In this document: one piece after another, positions 9,050 through 17,186 of the stretch | How positions within the stretch are numbered: position 1 is the stretch's first letter | Layout: every line of letters starts with the position of its first letter | Assembly: GCF_004362195.1 (NCBI RefSeq) | Contig: NZ_SNWG01000001.1 | Span: 868,001-932,000 of the forward strand | DNA: 64,000 nucleotides | Direction of reading: 5' to 3' | Source: Microbacterium sp. BK668 | GTDB lineage: Bacteria; Actinomycetota; Actinomycetes; Actinomycetales; Microbacteriaceae | The notes under the pieces: generated by a model | Databases searched by the model: none | Told to the model about the DNA's origin: nothing | The model's input: only the letters and a program-made list of their open reading frames with translations | Made by a program: the position numbers and the translations under genes

Positions 9050-10114
9050 TCACGTCGCCCGACCCGTCGGCCTGGCGAACCGCTGCTGCAGAAGCACCGC
9101 GACGACGATGATGACGCCCTTGACGACCGCCTGGATCGACGAGTTCAGGTTGTTCTGCACGAACACGTTGGTCAGCGTCGTGAAGATGAGGACGCCGAAG
9201 ACGGTCCCCGTGATCGTGCCGCGACCGCCCACGAGCAGGGTCCCGCCGACGACCACGGCAGCGATCGCATCGAGCTCCAGGAGCGTGCCGTGGGTCGACG
9301 TGCCGGCGGTCGTGCGGCCGAGGAACATGATCCCCGCGATGCCCGCGCAGAGTCCGGAGATCGCGTAGAGCCACATCGTGTGCCGCCTGACGTTGATGCC
9401 CGCCAGGCGTGCCGCTTCGCGGTTGCCTCCGATCGCCACGGTGCGGCGGCCGAAGGTGGTGCGGTTGAGCACCACCCATCCGATCGCGGCGACGATCGCG
9501 AAGATCCAGATGAGCATGTCGACCCCGATGATGTCGAGGTTCATGAACTCGATGAAGCTGCGGTCCCCGACCTGCAGCGTGCGCCGCTCGGCCAGCACCT
9601 CGGCGAGCCCGCGGGCGGCGATCAGCATGGCGAGCGTCGCCATGAAGGCGACGACCTTGCCGTAGGCGATCACGATGCCGTTGATGAGCCCCGCCGCGAC
9701 GCCCACGAGCAGTGCGATCACGATCATGACAGCCCAGTGGAGCTGGTCGGCGAGATCCTGGATCACGGCGAGGGCCGCGACGACGGATGCGAGCCCGGCG
9801 ACCGACCCGACCGAGAGGTCGATGCCGCCCGCGGTGATCACGAGGGTCATGCCGATCGCGACGACGCCGAGGATCGACGCCTGCCGCAGGATCGTGAGCG
9901 TGTTGCTCACGCTCAGGAAGGTGTCGGGCGCGGTGATCGCACCGACGATGACGAGAAGCAGCAACGCGACGACGAGGCCGAGGTTGCGGCCGATCGATCC
10001 CGACAGGAAGCGGCGGAGCCCCGAGGCGCGCTCGGTATCCGGTGCGCCCGCGGGCGGCGGTGCCTCGCTGGCGGTGGGGACGCCGGCTGTTCCCTGCGTT
10101 GTCTGCTCGCTCAC
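9050..10114 (-). CDS. Ribose-type ABC transporter permease
   Basis: A 354-residue permease of the RbsC/XylH type (BPD_transp_2 fold) with a proline-rich cytoplasmic N-terminus of about 40 residues and about ten hydrophobic segments (for example LGLVVALLLLVIVGAI and WAVMIVIALLVGVAAGL). The conserved cytoplasmic motif AIGGNREAARLAGI contacts the ATPase. GTG start overlaps the ATPase stop by 4 bases. With the ATPase and the lipoprotein at 11879-12919 it forms a carbohydrate (pentose/inositol/glycoside) importer. Confidence 0.92.
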   Translation of the reverse strand: MSEQTTQGTAGVPTASEAPPPAGAPDTERASGLRRFLSGSIGRNLGLVVALLLLVIVGAITAPDTFLSVSNTLTILRQASILGVVAIGMTLVITAGGIDLSVGSVAGLASVVAALAVIQDLADQLHWAVMIVIALLVGVAAGLINGIVIAYGKVVAFMATLAMLIAARGLAEVLAERRTLQVGDRSFIEFMNLDIIGVDMLIWIFAIVAAIGWVVLNRTTFGRRTVAIGGNREAARLAGINVRRHTMWLYAISGLCAGIAGIMFLGRTTAGTSTHGTLLELDAIAAVVVGGTLLVGGRGTITGTVFGVLIFTTLTNVFVQNNLNSSIQAVVKGVIIVVAVLLQQRFARPTGRAT

Positions 10115-11631
10115 GCGGCGGTTCCTTTCATGACGAGATCGAGCACGCCGTGCTCATCGATCTGGGCGGCGGGGAGCGTCTGGAGGATGCGGCCGTCGGC
10201 GATGACGAGGACCGTGTCGGCGAGGCCGAGCACCTCCTCGATCTCGCTGGAGACGACCACGATGGCGTTGCCGGCGGCGGCCAGTTCGCGGATGAGCGCG
10301 TAGATCTCGGCACGCGCGCCGACATCGACGCCTCGCGTGGGCTCGTCCAGCAGCAGCACCTTGGTGCCGTGCACGAGCCATCGCGCGAGCAGGATCTTCT
10401 GCTGGTTCCCGCCGGACAGCGTGATCGTGGGACGGTCGGGGTCGGCCGGGCGGAGTTCGAGCGACTCGATCTGCGCCCTGGCTGCGGCCCGCGCGCCCCG
10501 CTCATCGAGGAACCCCCCCTTGGCGAACCTTCGCATCGAGGCGAGGGTGACGTTGAAGTAGACGGGCTCGTCGAGCACGAGTCCCTGACTCTTGCGCTCC
10601 TCGGGCGACAGGCCGATGCCCGCGTCGACCGCCGCGACCACCGATCCCCGCGGGAGCGTCCTGCCGCCCACCGCGACCGATCCCGCCGTCGACCTGCGCG
10701 CTCCATAGACCGTTTCGAGGATCTCGGAGCGGCCCGATCCGACGAGCCCCGCGAGACCGACGATCTCGCCCGCGCGCACCGAGAACGAGACGTCGGCGAA
10801 CACGCCGGCGAGGCCGAGATCGGCCACCTCGAGAACGACCGGTGCGTCGGCGGCGACGGGCGCGGCGGGCGGGAAGACGTTGGCGACCTCGCGGCCCGTC
10901 ATGAGCCGGATCAGCTCGGGCGTCGGCGTCCCGGCGACCGGAAGTCCGCTGGCCATCGAACGACCGTCCTTGAGCACCGTGATCCGGTCGCCGATCTGCC
11001 GGATCTCCTCGAGGCGATGCGTGATGTAGACGACCGCGATGCCCTCCGCCGTCAATTCCTTCACGACGTGGAAGAGGTTCTTGACCTCCTCGGTGTCGAG
11101 CACGGCCGAGGGCTCGTCCATGATGATGAGCTTGATGTCGTGCGACAGCGCGCGCGCCATGCTCACGATCTGCTTGTTCGCCGCACTGAGCGAGCCGACC
11201 TCGGTGTGAGGCGAAAGGCCTCCGTGCCCCAGCCGCCGCAGCAGCTCCTTGGTCTGCTTCGCCGCCTCGGATCTCCTCGTGAAACCGCCCCGTGACAGCT
11301 CGTGGCCGAGGAAGATGTTCTCGGCGATCGTCAGGCCGTCGACGACGTCGAGCTCCTGGTACATCGTCGCGATGCCGAGCTCGATCGCCGACTCCGGGTT
11401 CGGGATCTCCACCTGCTCGCCCTGCCATGAGATGACCCCCTCGTCGGGACGATGAACGCCCGCCAGGGTCTTGATGAGGGTGGACTTGCCGGCGCCGTTC
11501 TGTCCGAGGATGCAGTGCACCTCGCCGGGCGCCACATCGAGATCCACGCCCCGCAGCGCCTTCACGCCCGCGAACGACTTGGTCACGCCCTGGACGCGCA
11601 GCAACGCCGCACCATGGTCATCTTTGATCAC
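10111..11631 (-). CDS. Ribose-type ABC transporter ATP-binding protein (two fused nucleotide-binding domains)
   Basis: A 506-residue RbsA/MglA-type ATPase. The first domain has Walker A GQNGAGKST, an altered signature (SLSAANKQ) and Walker B LIIMDEPSA. The second has the degenerate P-loop GLVGSGRSE, a canonical signature LSGGNQQ and LLLDEPTRGVD. This asymmetry is normal for the family. It energises the permease encoded next. It is divergent from the binding protein gene across a 247-nt intergenic region holding an 18-bp inverted repeat. Confidence 0.93.
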   Translation of the reverse strand: MIKDDHGAALLRVQGVTKSFAGVKALRGVDLDVAPGEVHCILGQNGAGKSTLIKTLAGVHRPDEGVISWQGEQVEIPNPESAIELGIATMYQELDVVDGLTIAENIFLGHELSRGGFTRRSEAAKQTKELLRRLGHGGLSPHTEVGSLSAANKQIVSMARALSHDIKLIIMDEPSAVLDTEEVKNLFHVVKELTAEGIAVVYITHRLEEIRQIGDRITVLKDGRSMASGLPVAGTPTPELIRLMTGREVANVFPPAAPVAADAPVVLEVADLGLAGVFADVSFSVRAGEIVGLAGLVGSGRSEILETVYGARRSTAGSVAVGGRTLPRGSVVAAVDAGIGLSPEERKSQGLVLDEPVYFNVTLASMRRFAKGGFLDERGARAAARAQIESLELRPADPDRPTITLSGGNQQKILLARWLVHGTKVLLLDEPTRGVDVGARAEIYALIRELAAAGNAIVVVSSEIEEVLGLADTVLVIADGRILQTLPAAQIDEHGVLDLVMKGTAA

Positions 11632-11752
11632 GGCATGAACATAACATGAGCCCTCCGCTCCGTCGATGCTGCTGGGTATGCGTCGAGCCCCGGCTGCCCG
11701 TTGACTTTACGCGGACCGCGAGGAAAGCGCTTCTGCCGCAACTAATACAAAA

Positions 11753-11770
11753 GCTGTCGCTGACGACAGC
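11753..11770. promoter_or_regulatory. Candidate operator in the divergent importer promoter region
   Basis: GCTGTCG-CTGA-CGACAGC is a perfect 7-bp inverted repeat with a 4-nt centre. It lies between the divergent ATPase and binding-protein genes, near TTGACT (11701-11706) and an AAGCGCTT-like core (11725-11732). A natural target for the ROK repressor or another sugar regulator; unproven. Confidence 0.55.
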
Positions 11771-11878
11771 GGTCTGCTACCTTGAGGCCCGTCAGCGTGG
11801 ACGGATCGGTCCGTAGCCCGTTCTTCGACGGATTCACCCGAGCGCTGCCGACCTGCATCACATTTCAAGGAGGAAAGA

Positions 11879-12919
11879 ATGCGCTCACACCTGAAGGCGC
11901 GCACGCGGCTCGTGCTGACCGGCACGGCGGTCGTCGCCGCCATCGGTCTGCTCGCCGGCTGCACCGGGACGGGCGCCGACGAGGACAGCGTCGTCGACCA
12001 GGGAACGACGACCGAGGAGAACGCGGAGTCGGGCGACACCGTCGTCATCGGCTTCTCGGGCCCCGCCGCCGACCACGGCTGGCTCGGTGCCATCAACTCG
12101 GGTGCCCAGGCGGCCGCCGACAGCTTCGATGATGTGGAGCTGCGCGTCGCCGAGGGGACGAACGATCCCATCGCCCAGATCGCCGCGGTCGAGACGTTCG
12201 TCAACGACGGCGTCGACGCCATCGTTCTCCTTCCGACCGACGGCGCCGCTCTCACCGAGGCCGCCATCGCCGCGATGGAGGCGGGCGTCCCCGTCATCAA
12301 CGTGGACCGCGAGTTCTCGAGCCCCTTCGCCGCACGCTCGACGATCCTCGGCGACAACTACGGCATGGGCGTCAGCGCTGGAACGTACATCTGCGAGCAG
12401 CTCGGCGGCGAAGGCTTCGTCGCCGAGATCGCCGGCATCGACTCGCTGCCGCTGACGCAGGACCGCTCGCAGGGCTTCGCCGACGCGCTCGACGACTGCG
12501 GACTGAAGGTCGACGCCCGTGTCGCCGCGGACTTTACGGTCGCGGGCGGGGAGGCCGCAGCATCCCAGCTGCTGGCCGCGAACCCCCAGATCGACGCCAT
12601 CTGGAACCACGACGACGACCAGGGCATCGGCGTGCTGGCCGCCATCGAGGCAGCCGGTCGCGACGAGTTCTTCATGATGGGCGGCGCGGGAAGCCGCAGC
12701 GCCATGGAGGCGATCGAAGCCGACGACAGCGTGCTGAAGGCGACGGTCATCTACCCGTCGACGCAGGCGGCCGACGGCGTCGCGCTCGCGCGTCTCATCG
12801 CCCAGTCGAAGACGATGGGCGACCTCGTCACTCCCAGCATCCCGAACCGGATCGTGCTCGACGCTCCCGTCGTCACGAAGGACAACGTCGACCAATACAT
12901 CGATCTGTCGTTCCAGTAA
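11879..12919 (+). CDS. Sugar ABC transporter substrate-binding lipoprotein
   Basis: A 346-residue type 1 periplasmic-binding protein (Peripla_BP_4). The signal peptide ends in the lipobox LLAGC (Cys at about residue 25), followed by an acidic linker and the RbsB-like fold (IGFSGPAADHGWLGAINSGA, DAIVLLPTDGAALTEA, VINVDREF). AAGGAGG at 11867-11873 is 5 nt before ATG, the strongest ribosome site in the window, as expected for an abundant binding protein. It captures the sugar or glycoside for the divergently encoded importer. Confidence 0.92.
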   Translation: MRSHLKARTRLVLTGTAVVAAIGLLAGCTGTGADEDSVVDQGTTTEENAESGDTVVIGFSGPAADHGWLGAINSGAQAAADSFDDVELRVAEGTNDPIAQIAAVETFVNDGVDAIVLLPTDGAALTEAAIAAMEAGVPVINVDREFSSPFAARSTILGDNYGMGVSAGTYICEQLGGEGFVAEIAGIDSLPLTQDRSQGFADALDDCGLKVDARVAADFTVAGGEAAASQLLAANPQIDAIWNHDDDQGIGVLAAIEAAGRDEFFMMGGAGSRSAMEAIEADDSVLKATVIYPSTQAADGVALARLIAQSKTMGDLVTPSIPNRIVLDAPVVTKDNVDQYIDLSFQ

Positions 12920-12935
12920 GCAGAGACCAGACCTC

Positions 12936-12964
12936 GGGCGTCCGTCGATGACGGCGGGCGCCCT
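12936..12964 (+). terminator. Imperfect GC hairpin after the binding-protein gene
   Basis: GGGCGTCCGTC and GACGGCGGGCGCCC can pair around a short ATG-containing loop. It may limit readthrough from the highly expressed binding protein into the following dehydrogenase. Confidence 0.35.
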
Positions 12965-12989
12965 CGGTCGACCCCAGAGAGGATGAGTC

Positions 12990-14177
12990 GTGACCCCCCT
13001 TCGACAAGCTCAGGAACCTCTTCGCGTGGCCATGATCGGCTACGGCTTCATGGGCGCCGCGCACTCCCAGGGCTGGAGGGTCGCACCGCGCTTCTTCGAT
13101 CTGCCGCTGGCGCCGTCGATGGACGTCGTCGTCGGGCGCGACGCCGCGGCCGTCGCGGCGGCCGCCGGCAAGTGGGGGTGGCGTGAGAGCGCGACCGACT
13201 GGCGGGAGGTCATCGCGCGGGACGACATCGACGTCGTCGACATCGTCACCCCGGGCGACACCCACGCCGAGATCGCGATCGCGTCCCTCGAGGCCGGCAA
13301 GCACGTCCTGTGCGAGAAGCCGCTGGCGAACACGGTGGCCGAGGCGCAGGCGATGACGGATGCCGCGTCCCGTGCGGCCGCGCGGGGAGTCCGGTCGATG
13401 GTCGGCTTCACGTACCGGCGCGTGCCCGCCGCGACTTTCGCGCGCGACCTCGTCGCGGCGGGGCGCATCGGCGAGATCCGGCAGGTGCGGGCGGAGTATC
13501 TGCAGGACTGGCTCATGGACGCCGAGGCGCCGCTGACGTGGCGCCTGCAGAAGGACCGTGCCGGCTCGGGTGCGCTCGGCGACATCGGCGCCCACGCGAT
13601 CGATCTCGCCGAGTACATCACGGGGCAGCGCGTCGAGACCGTCTCGGGCATCCTCGAGACGATCGTCACGGAGCGCCCGCTTCTCGGCGAGGGCGTCGGT
13701 CTCTCGGGCACCGCGCTCCAGGAACGCGGCCAGGTGACGGTCGACGACCTGGCGCTCTTCACGGGGCGGCTCTCCTCGGGCGCGCTCGCGTCGTTCGAGG
13801 CGACCCGGTTCCGCACCGGCCGCAAGAACGCGCTGCGCATCGAGATCGCCGGCTCGCTCGGCGCGCTGTCGTTCGATCTCGAGAGCATGAACGAGCTGGG
13901 CTTCTACGACGCGACCGCCCCCGGCACCGAGCTCGGCTTCCGGCGGATCCTCGTGACCGAGCACGACCATCCCTACCTCGCGCCGTGGTGGCCGACGGGG
14001 CACATGCTCGGGTACGAGCACGGCTTCAGTCACCAGGTGGCCGACTTCGTCACCGCCATCGCCGACGGGACCCAGCCCGAGCCCTCGTTCGAGGACGGCC
14101 TGCACATCCAGCGCGTGCTCGCCGCGGTCGAGCGCAGCTCGGAAGACGGCAGCGCCTGGACCCCGACCGACAGCTAG
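12990..14177 (+). CDS. Gfo/Idh/MocA family oxidoreductase (paralogue of 3456-4658)
   Basis: A 395-residue dehydrogenase nearly parallel along its length to the protein at 3456-4658 (both have MIGYGFMGAAHS, KWGW.ESATDWREV, HVLCEKPLANTVAEA, GHMLGYEHGFSHQV). GTG at 12990 is 7 nt after GAGAGG. Against the paralogue, which begins MTLRVAMIGYG, this protein reads MT, then PLRQAQEP, then LRVAMIGYG: a family A repeat is inserted in frame after codon 2. It converges on the fused deglycosidase gene and probably serves the same pathway. Confidence 0.9.
   Translation: MTPLRQAQEPLRVAMIGYGFMGAAHSQGWRVAPRFFDLPLAPSMDVVVGRDAAAVAAAAGKWGWRESATDWREVIARDDIDVVDIVTPGDTHAEIAIASLEAGKHVLCEKPLANTVAEAQAMTDAASRAAARGVRSMVGFTYRRVPAATFARDLVAAGRIGEIRQVRAEYLQDWLMDAEAPLTWRLQKDRAGSGALGDIGAHAIDLAEYITGQRVETVSGILETIVTERPLLGEGVGLSGTALQERGQVTVDDLALFTGRLSSGALASFEATRFRTGRKNALRIEIAGSLGALSFDLESMNELGFYDATAPGTELGFRRILVTEHDHPYLAPWWPTGHMLGYEHGFSHQVADFVTAIADGTQPEPSFEDGLHIQRVLAAVERSSEDGSAWTPTDS
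12996..13018 (+). repeat. Family A dispersed repeat, copy 4 (translated)
   Basis: CCTTCGACAAGCTCAGGAAC lies directly after the GTG start region of the Gfo/Idh gene and encodes LRQAQEP, extra residues compared with the paralogue at 3456. Confidence 0.85.
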
Positions 14178-14206
14178 GCGCTCCGCGCCCTCGGGCGACG
14201 CCCGGC

Positions 14207-15700
14207 TCAGTGCGCGGAGGGAACGGACGCCTCCGCGAGAGCCCTGCGCGCGAGCGCGAGGTGCGCGCGGGTCATCGCGGCGGGGTCGTCCCCGAGCCAC
14301 TCGTTGCCGCCCCACTCGCTGGTCAGCGTGCCGCGGAAGCCGCTGCGCACCAGGGCCGCGCCGATGTCGGCGATGGGGCGCGACACGCGGCGGTCCGCGT
14401 CATCCAGGTCCCAGAACTTCAGGTGTACGCCGGCGGTGAGCGGGAGCAGGGGCTCGAGGTCGGCGACCGACGAGCGGCCGAAGCGCACGAGCAGATTCAT
14501 GAAGAGCGTGTGCACGGCGGGGGGCACCTCGCCGCCGCGCAGCGCGGCGAGGACGGCCGCGTGCGTCTGCGGTGAGCGCCAGTCGTCCTCGAGCCGGTCC
14601 AGCAGCGCGTCGCCGACACCTCCGGCGCGCAGCTCCTCGAGGTAGCTCGGGGGAAGCGCGGGCATGAGCATGCTGATGTCGATGAGCACACGGATCCGCG
14701 GATCGTCGAGCGACGCGAGCAGCTCGAGATTCTCGGCGTTCCCCGGCACATCGAGACTCTGCTGACCTTGGATCTCCTCGTAGAGCACGACGTCGAGCTT
14801 GGCGAGGACCGGCTGGAGTCGGCGCAGCAGCTCGCCTCCTGCCTGCCCGAACGGCACCCGCACACCCCGGGCGCCCAGCCGGGCGGCGGCGCGCAGCTGC
14901 GGCTCCAGGAACGCCGCCCGCTCCTCGAGCGAGCGGCGACGCACGGGCAGCGCCCAGTCGTCGAGGCTGCCGCCCACGACGCTCACGCGCCCGCCGGCGC
15001 CCGCGAGACGCGCGGCCAGAGCGTCGATCTCCGCGTCGGACGGCTGCGGGAAGGAGCGCCAGAGCTGGCCCGGCTCGACCTCGATGGTCGAGGCGATGCC
15101 GCTTCCGACGATGCCGACGGCGATGTCCGTCGCCGGCCGCTCGGCGCGGATGACCTCGCGCGTCCAGTTGAACGCGCTCGCGCCGAGATCCCAGCCGGCC
15201 TCGCCGATCGCCGGTCGCGGATCGACGCGCTCGTCTCGGATCAACGCCGCCGAGGCATCCGGATCCGGTGTCAGGATCCGATGCCGAGACCACGTCCCGG
15301 AGGGAGCGGAGCCGGATGCCTCGGCCGACGCGTCCAGCGCGAGCGCCGCGTCGGCGCGGAACGGCAGGGTCAGCGGGCCCGCGGGACCGGCCTGCAGATA
15401 CGGCACGGCCAGCGTGAACGACACCGAGACGTCTCGCAGCCCGGGGCGCAGCATCCGTCGCCCTTCGAGGACGAGCCGGTTCTGCACGAACCACCACCCG
15501 GACTCGAACACGAGGGCGGACGGTGCGACCCGATGCCGTTCGAGCGCGACGACGACATCGACGGGCTCGCCGTCGATGACCACGCCGAGATCGGCGACGC
15601 TCGCGAGGGGAAGGGAGCGGATCCACGGCAGGCTCACCCGCAGGGCGAATCCGGACTCGGTCGAGCGGAGGGCGTCGGGGAGCAGGACGGGCAGCGACAT
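14207..15700 (-). CDS. Single-chain C-glycoside deglycosidase-like protein: beta domain fused to alpha TIM barrel
   Basis: A 497-residue protein. Residues 10-120 match the beta-type protein at 3043-3459 (SGFALRVSLPWIRSL against NGVAVSLQLPWYRSL; VSVSFTLAVPYLQAGP against LTVEVVLTMRLLYMQIAP). Residues 165-490 form an isomerase-like TIM barrel with the metal quartet E309 (LYEEIQ), D341 (LIDIS), H426 (VHLKFWD) and E462 (TSEWGG), as in the alpha-like proteins at 43-2237. The linker at 120-165 is Ala/Ser/Asp-rich. In known enzymes the two are separate polypeptides. The start at 15700 follows an in-frame TAG three codons upstream; a stronger ribosome site serves a 10-codon open frame before that TAG. 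Activity and substrate are inferred. Confidence 0.82.
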   Translation of the reverse strand: MSLPVLLPDALRSTESGFALRVSLPWIRSLPLASVADLGVVIDGEPVDVVVALERHRVAPSALVFESGWWFVQNRLVLEGRRMLRPGLRDVSVSFTLAVPYLQAGPAGPLTLPFRADAALALDASAEASGSAPSGTWSRHRILTPDPDASAALIRDERVDPRPAIGEAGWDLGASAFNWTREVIRAERPATDIAVGIVGSGIASTIEVEPGQLWRSFPQPSDAEIDALAARLAGAGGRVSVVGGSLDDWALPVRRRSLEERAAFLEPQLRAAARLGARGVRVPFGQAGGELLRRLQPVLAKLDVVLYEEIQGQQSLDVPGNAENLELLASLDDPRIRVLIDISMLMPALPPSYLEELRAGGVGDALLDRLEDDWRSPQTHAAVLAALRGGEVPPAVHTLFMNLLVRFGRSSVADLEPLLPLTAGVHLKFWDLDDADRRVSRPIADIGAALVRSGFRGTLTSEWGGNEWLGDDPAAMTRAHLALARRALAEASVPSAH

Positions 15701-15706
15701 GGCGCC

Positions 15707-15739
15707 CTACTCGGCGGGCGCGGGAACGGGTGCGGGCAT
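15707..15739 (-). other. Ten-codon leader frame in phase with the fused deglycosidase gene
   Basis: ATG at 15739 is preceded by GAGGAAG 6 nt upstream and reads MPAPVPAPAE before TAG. The next in-phase ATG, two codons after the stop, is the start of the fused gene, which itself has only a weak ribosome site. It may be a leader that couples translation by reinitiation, or a nonsense change that shortened the protein. Confidence 0.45.
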
Positions 15740-15754
15740 GGGTCACTTCCTCGT

Positions 15755-15783
15755 GTCTCGGACTTGAGACAGGAATCTACCTG
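15755..15783 (-). promoter_or_regulatory. Promoter/leader elements of the fused deglycosidase gene
   Basis: On the minus strand TAGATT (15774-15779) is a possible -10 and is flanked by CAGG/CCTG inverted arms (15770-15773 and 15780-15783). Downstream in the leader, GTCTC and GAGAC (15755-15770) form a short inverted repeat. The -35 is weak, which fits activator or repressor control. Confidence 0.4.
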
Positions 15784-15810
15784 CTTTTGTCTATTTTCGG
15801 AAGAAGTGTT

Positions 15811-17079
15811 TCACGCCGCGACCGAGAAGATTCCCTGCACCGTCGGCCGCCCGTCGGCGAACCACCGCGGGAACGTCGCGTCGAAGAGCTGCTCGCGCAC
15901 CATCTCGGCTCCGCCGCGCAGGGGCTCGCGCACGTCGTTAACCGACTGCGCGATGGTGAGGTCGCGGGTCGCGAGCGGCAGCGAAAGCTCGTAGACCCGA
16001 TGGCGCACCTCGGCCAGGAAGATCTCGCCCGCCGCCGGAACGGCCCCGCCCACCACGATCGTGCTGGGGTTGAACATGTTGACGAGGGCCGCGATGGACT
16101 CGCCCATCACGCGAGCCGACCGCTGAACGAGGGCGATCGCGACGGCGTCTCCGTCTTCGGCGGCCATCGAGATCCGCTCCGGCGTGATGGCCTCGCCGGT
16201 CTGTGCCGCGCGCGCGAGGTACCCCGTCGCGCCGTCGGCGATCGCCTGCTCGGCGTCGCGGACGAGGGCCCAGCCGCCCGCGACCGCCTCGAGGCATCCG
16301 ACCTTCCCGCAGCGGCACGGCACGTCGGAGTCGCGCACGCGCACGTGGCCGATGTCGCCTGCGGCCCCGTTCGCCCCCCGATGGAGGCGTCCCTGCGAGA
16401 GCAGCCCGGCGCCGATGCCCGTGCCGATCTTGCAGTAGATGAGATCGGCGTGCTCGTCCCGACGGCGCGCCCGCTCGTTGAGTGCGAGGAGGTTCACATC
16501 GTTGTCGACCCACACCGGCGCGTCGTAGCGCTGCTCGAACTTGCGACGCACGTCGAACCCGTTCCATCCCGGCATGATGGGCGGTGCCACCGGTCGGCCC
16601 GTGAGGAAGTCGACGGGGCCGGGAACGCCCACGGCCACGCCCCAGATGGGCACATCGGGCGTACGGGCGAGCAGTTCGTCGAGCATCGACATGGCGGTGT
16701 CGAGGGTCTCTGCCGGCCCCCGGGAGACGTCCCACGCGCGGTGCGTCTCGTCGATGATGTCGCCCTCGAGGAGCGCGACCCCCACGTGGATGTGAAGGGC
16801 CCCGAGCGCGCACACGACGATGCGACCCTGATCGCTGCGGAAGCGCAGAGTGCGCGGCGCGCGGCCGCCCGAGGAGGGACCGAACTCCCCGTCTTCGAGG
16901 AACCCCATATCGATGGCCTGATCGACGCGCTGCGTCACGACCCCGCGCCCGAGGCCTGTCACACGCCCGATCTCGGGCCGGGTGGATGCCTCGTGCGTGC
17001 GCACCATGTTCACGATGCGCAGCAGGCTCGTCACTTCGTCGGTCTGCGCGCCGAAGCGCAGTGTGGACTCCTTGGCCAT
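15811..17079 (-). CDS. ROK family transcriptional regulator (second)
   Basis: A ROK repressor of 422 residues from MAKESTLRF (or 438 from an in-frame ATG at 17127; neither has a clear ribosome site). The N-terminal winged helix (EASTRPEIGRVTGLGRGVVTQRVDQ) is followed by the ROK kinase-like domain with VGVPGPVD and the zinc signature CRCGKVGCLE. It lies between the fused deglycosidase gene (same strand, 110 nt downstream) and a divergent Gfo/Idh gene, so it is the likely local regulator of both. Confidence 0.85.
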   Translation of the reverse strand: MAKESTLRFGAQTDEVTSLLRIVNMVRTHEASTRPEIGRVTGLGRGVVTQRVDQAIDMGFLEDGEFGPSSGGRAPRTLRFRSDQGRIVVCALGALHIHVGVALLEGDIIDETHRAWDVSRGPAETLDTAMSMLDELLARTPDVPIWGVAVGVPGPVDFLTGRPVAPPIMPGWNGFDVRRKFEQRYDAPVWVDNDVNLLALNERARRRDEHADLIYCKIGTGIGAGLLSQGRLHRGANGAAGDIGHVRVRDSDVPCRCGKVGCLEAVAGGWALVRDAEQAIADGATGYLARAAQTGEAITPERISMAAEDGDAVAIALVQRSARVMGESIAALVNMFNPSTIVVGGAVPAAGEIFLAEVRHRVYELSLPLATRDLTIAQSVNDVREPLRGGAEMVREQLFDATFPRWFADGRPTVQGIFSVAA

Positions 17080-17148
17080 AGCAGATTCTGACACAAGCTC
17101 GGGGTGGATGAGTCCATTTGAGAGCATCTATCGTCGCATCGAGGGAAA

Positions 17149-17171
17149 CTTATGTAGTCTTCTCGCATAAG
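17149..17171. promoter_or_regulatory. Candidate operator between ROK and Gfo/Idh genes
   Basis: CTTATG (17149-17154) and CATAAG (17166-17171) form a 6-bp inverted repeat with an 11-nt spacer, AT-rich against a GC-rich background, just upstream of the ribosome site GAGGGAGG of the Gfo/Idh gene. AT-rich inverted repeats of this size are typical ROK targets. Confidence 0.5.
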
Positions 17172-17186
17172 CGAGGGAGGGCGATG

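Noticed and set aside
43..13020. LRQAQ as a conserved protein motif at N-termini
   Set aside because: The matching copies at 4142, 20433 and 34238 encode other residues in other frames, so conservation is at DNA level; it is treated as a repeat.
17080..17127. Longer N-terminus for the second ROK regulator
   Set aside because: The extra 16 residues are not ROK-like and the upstream ATG overlaps the presumed promoter/operator region; no ribosome site supports it, though it cannot be excluded.
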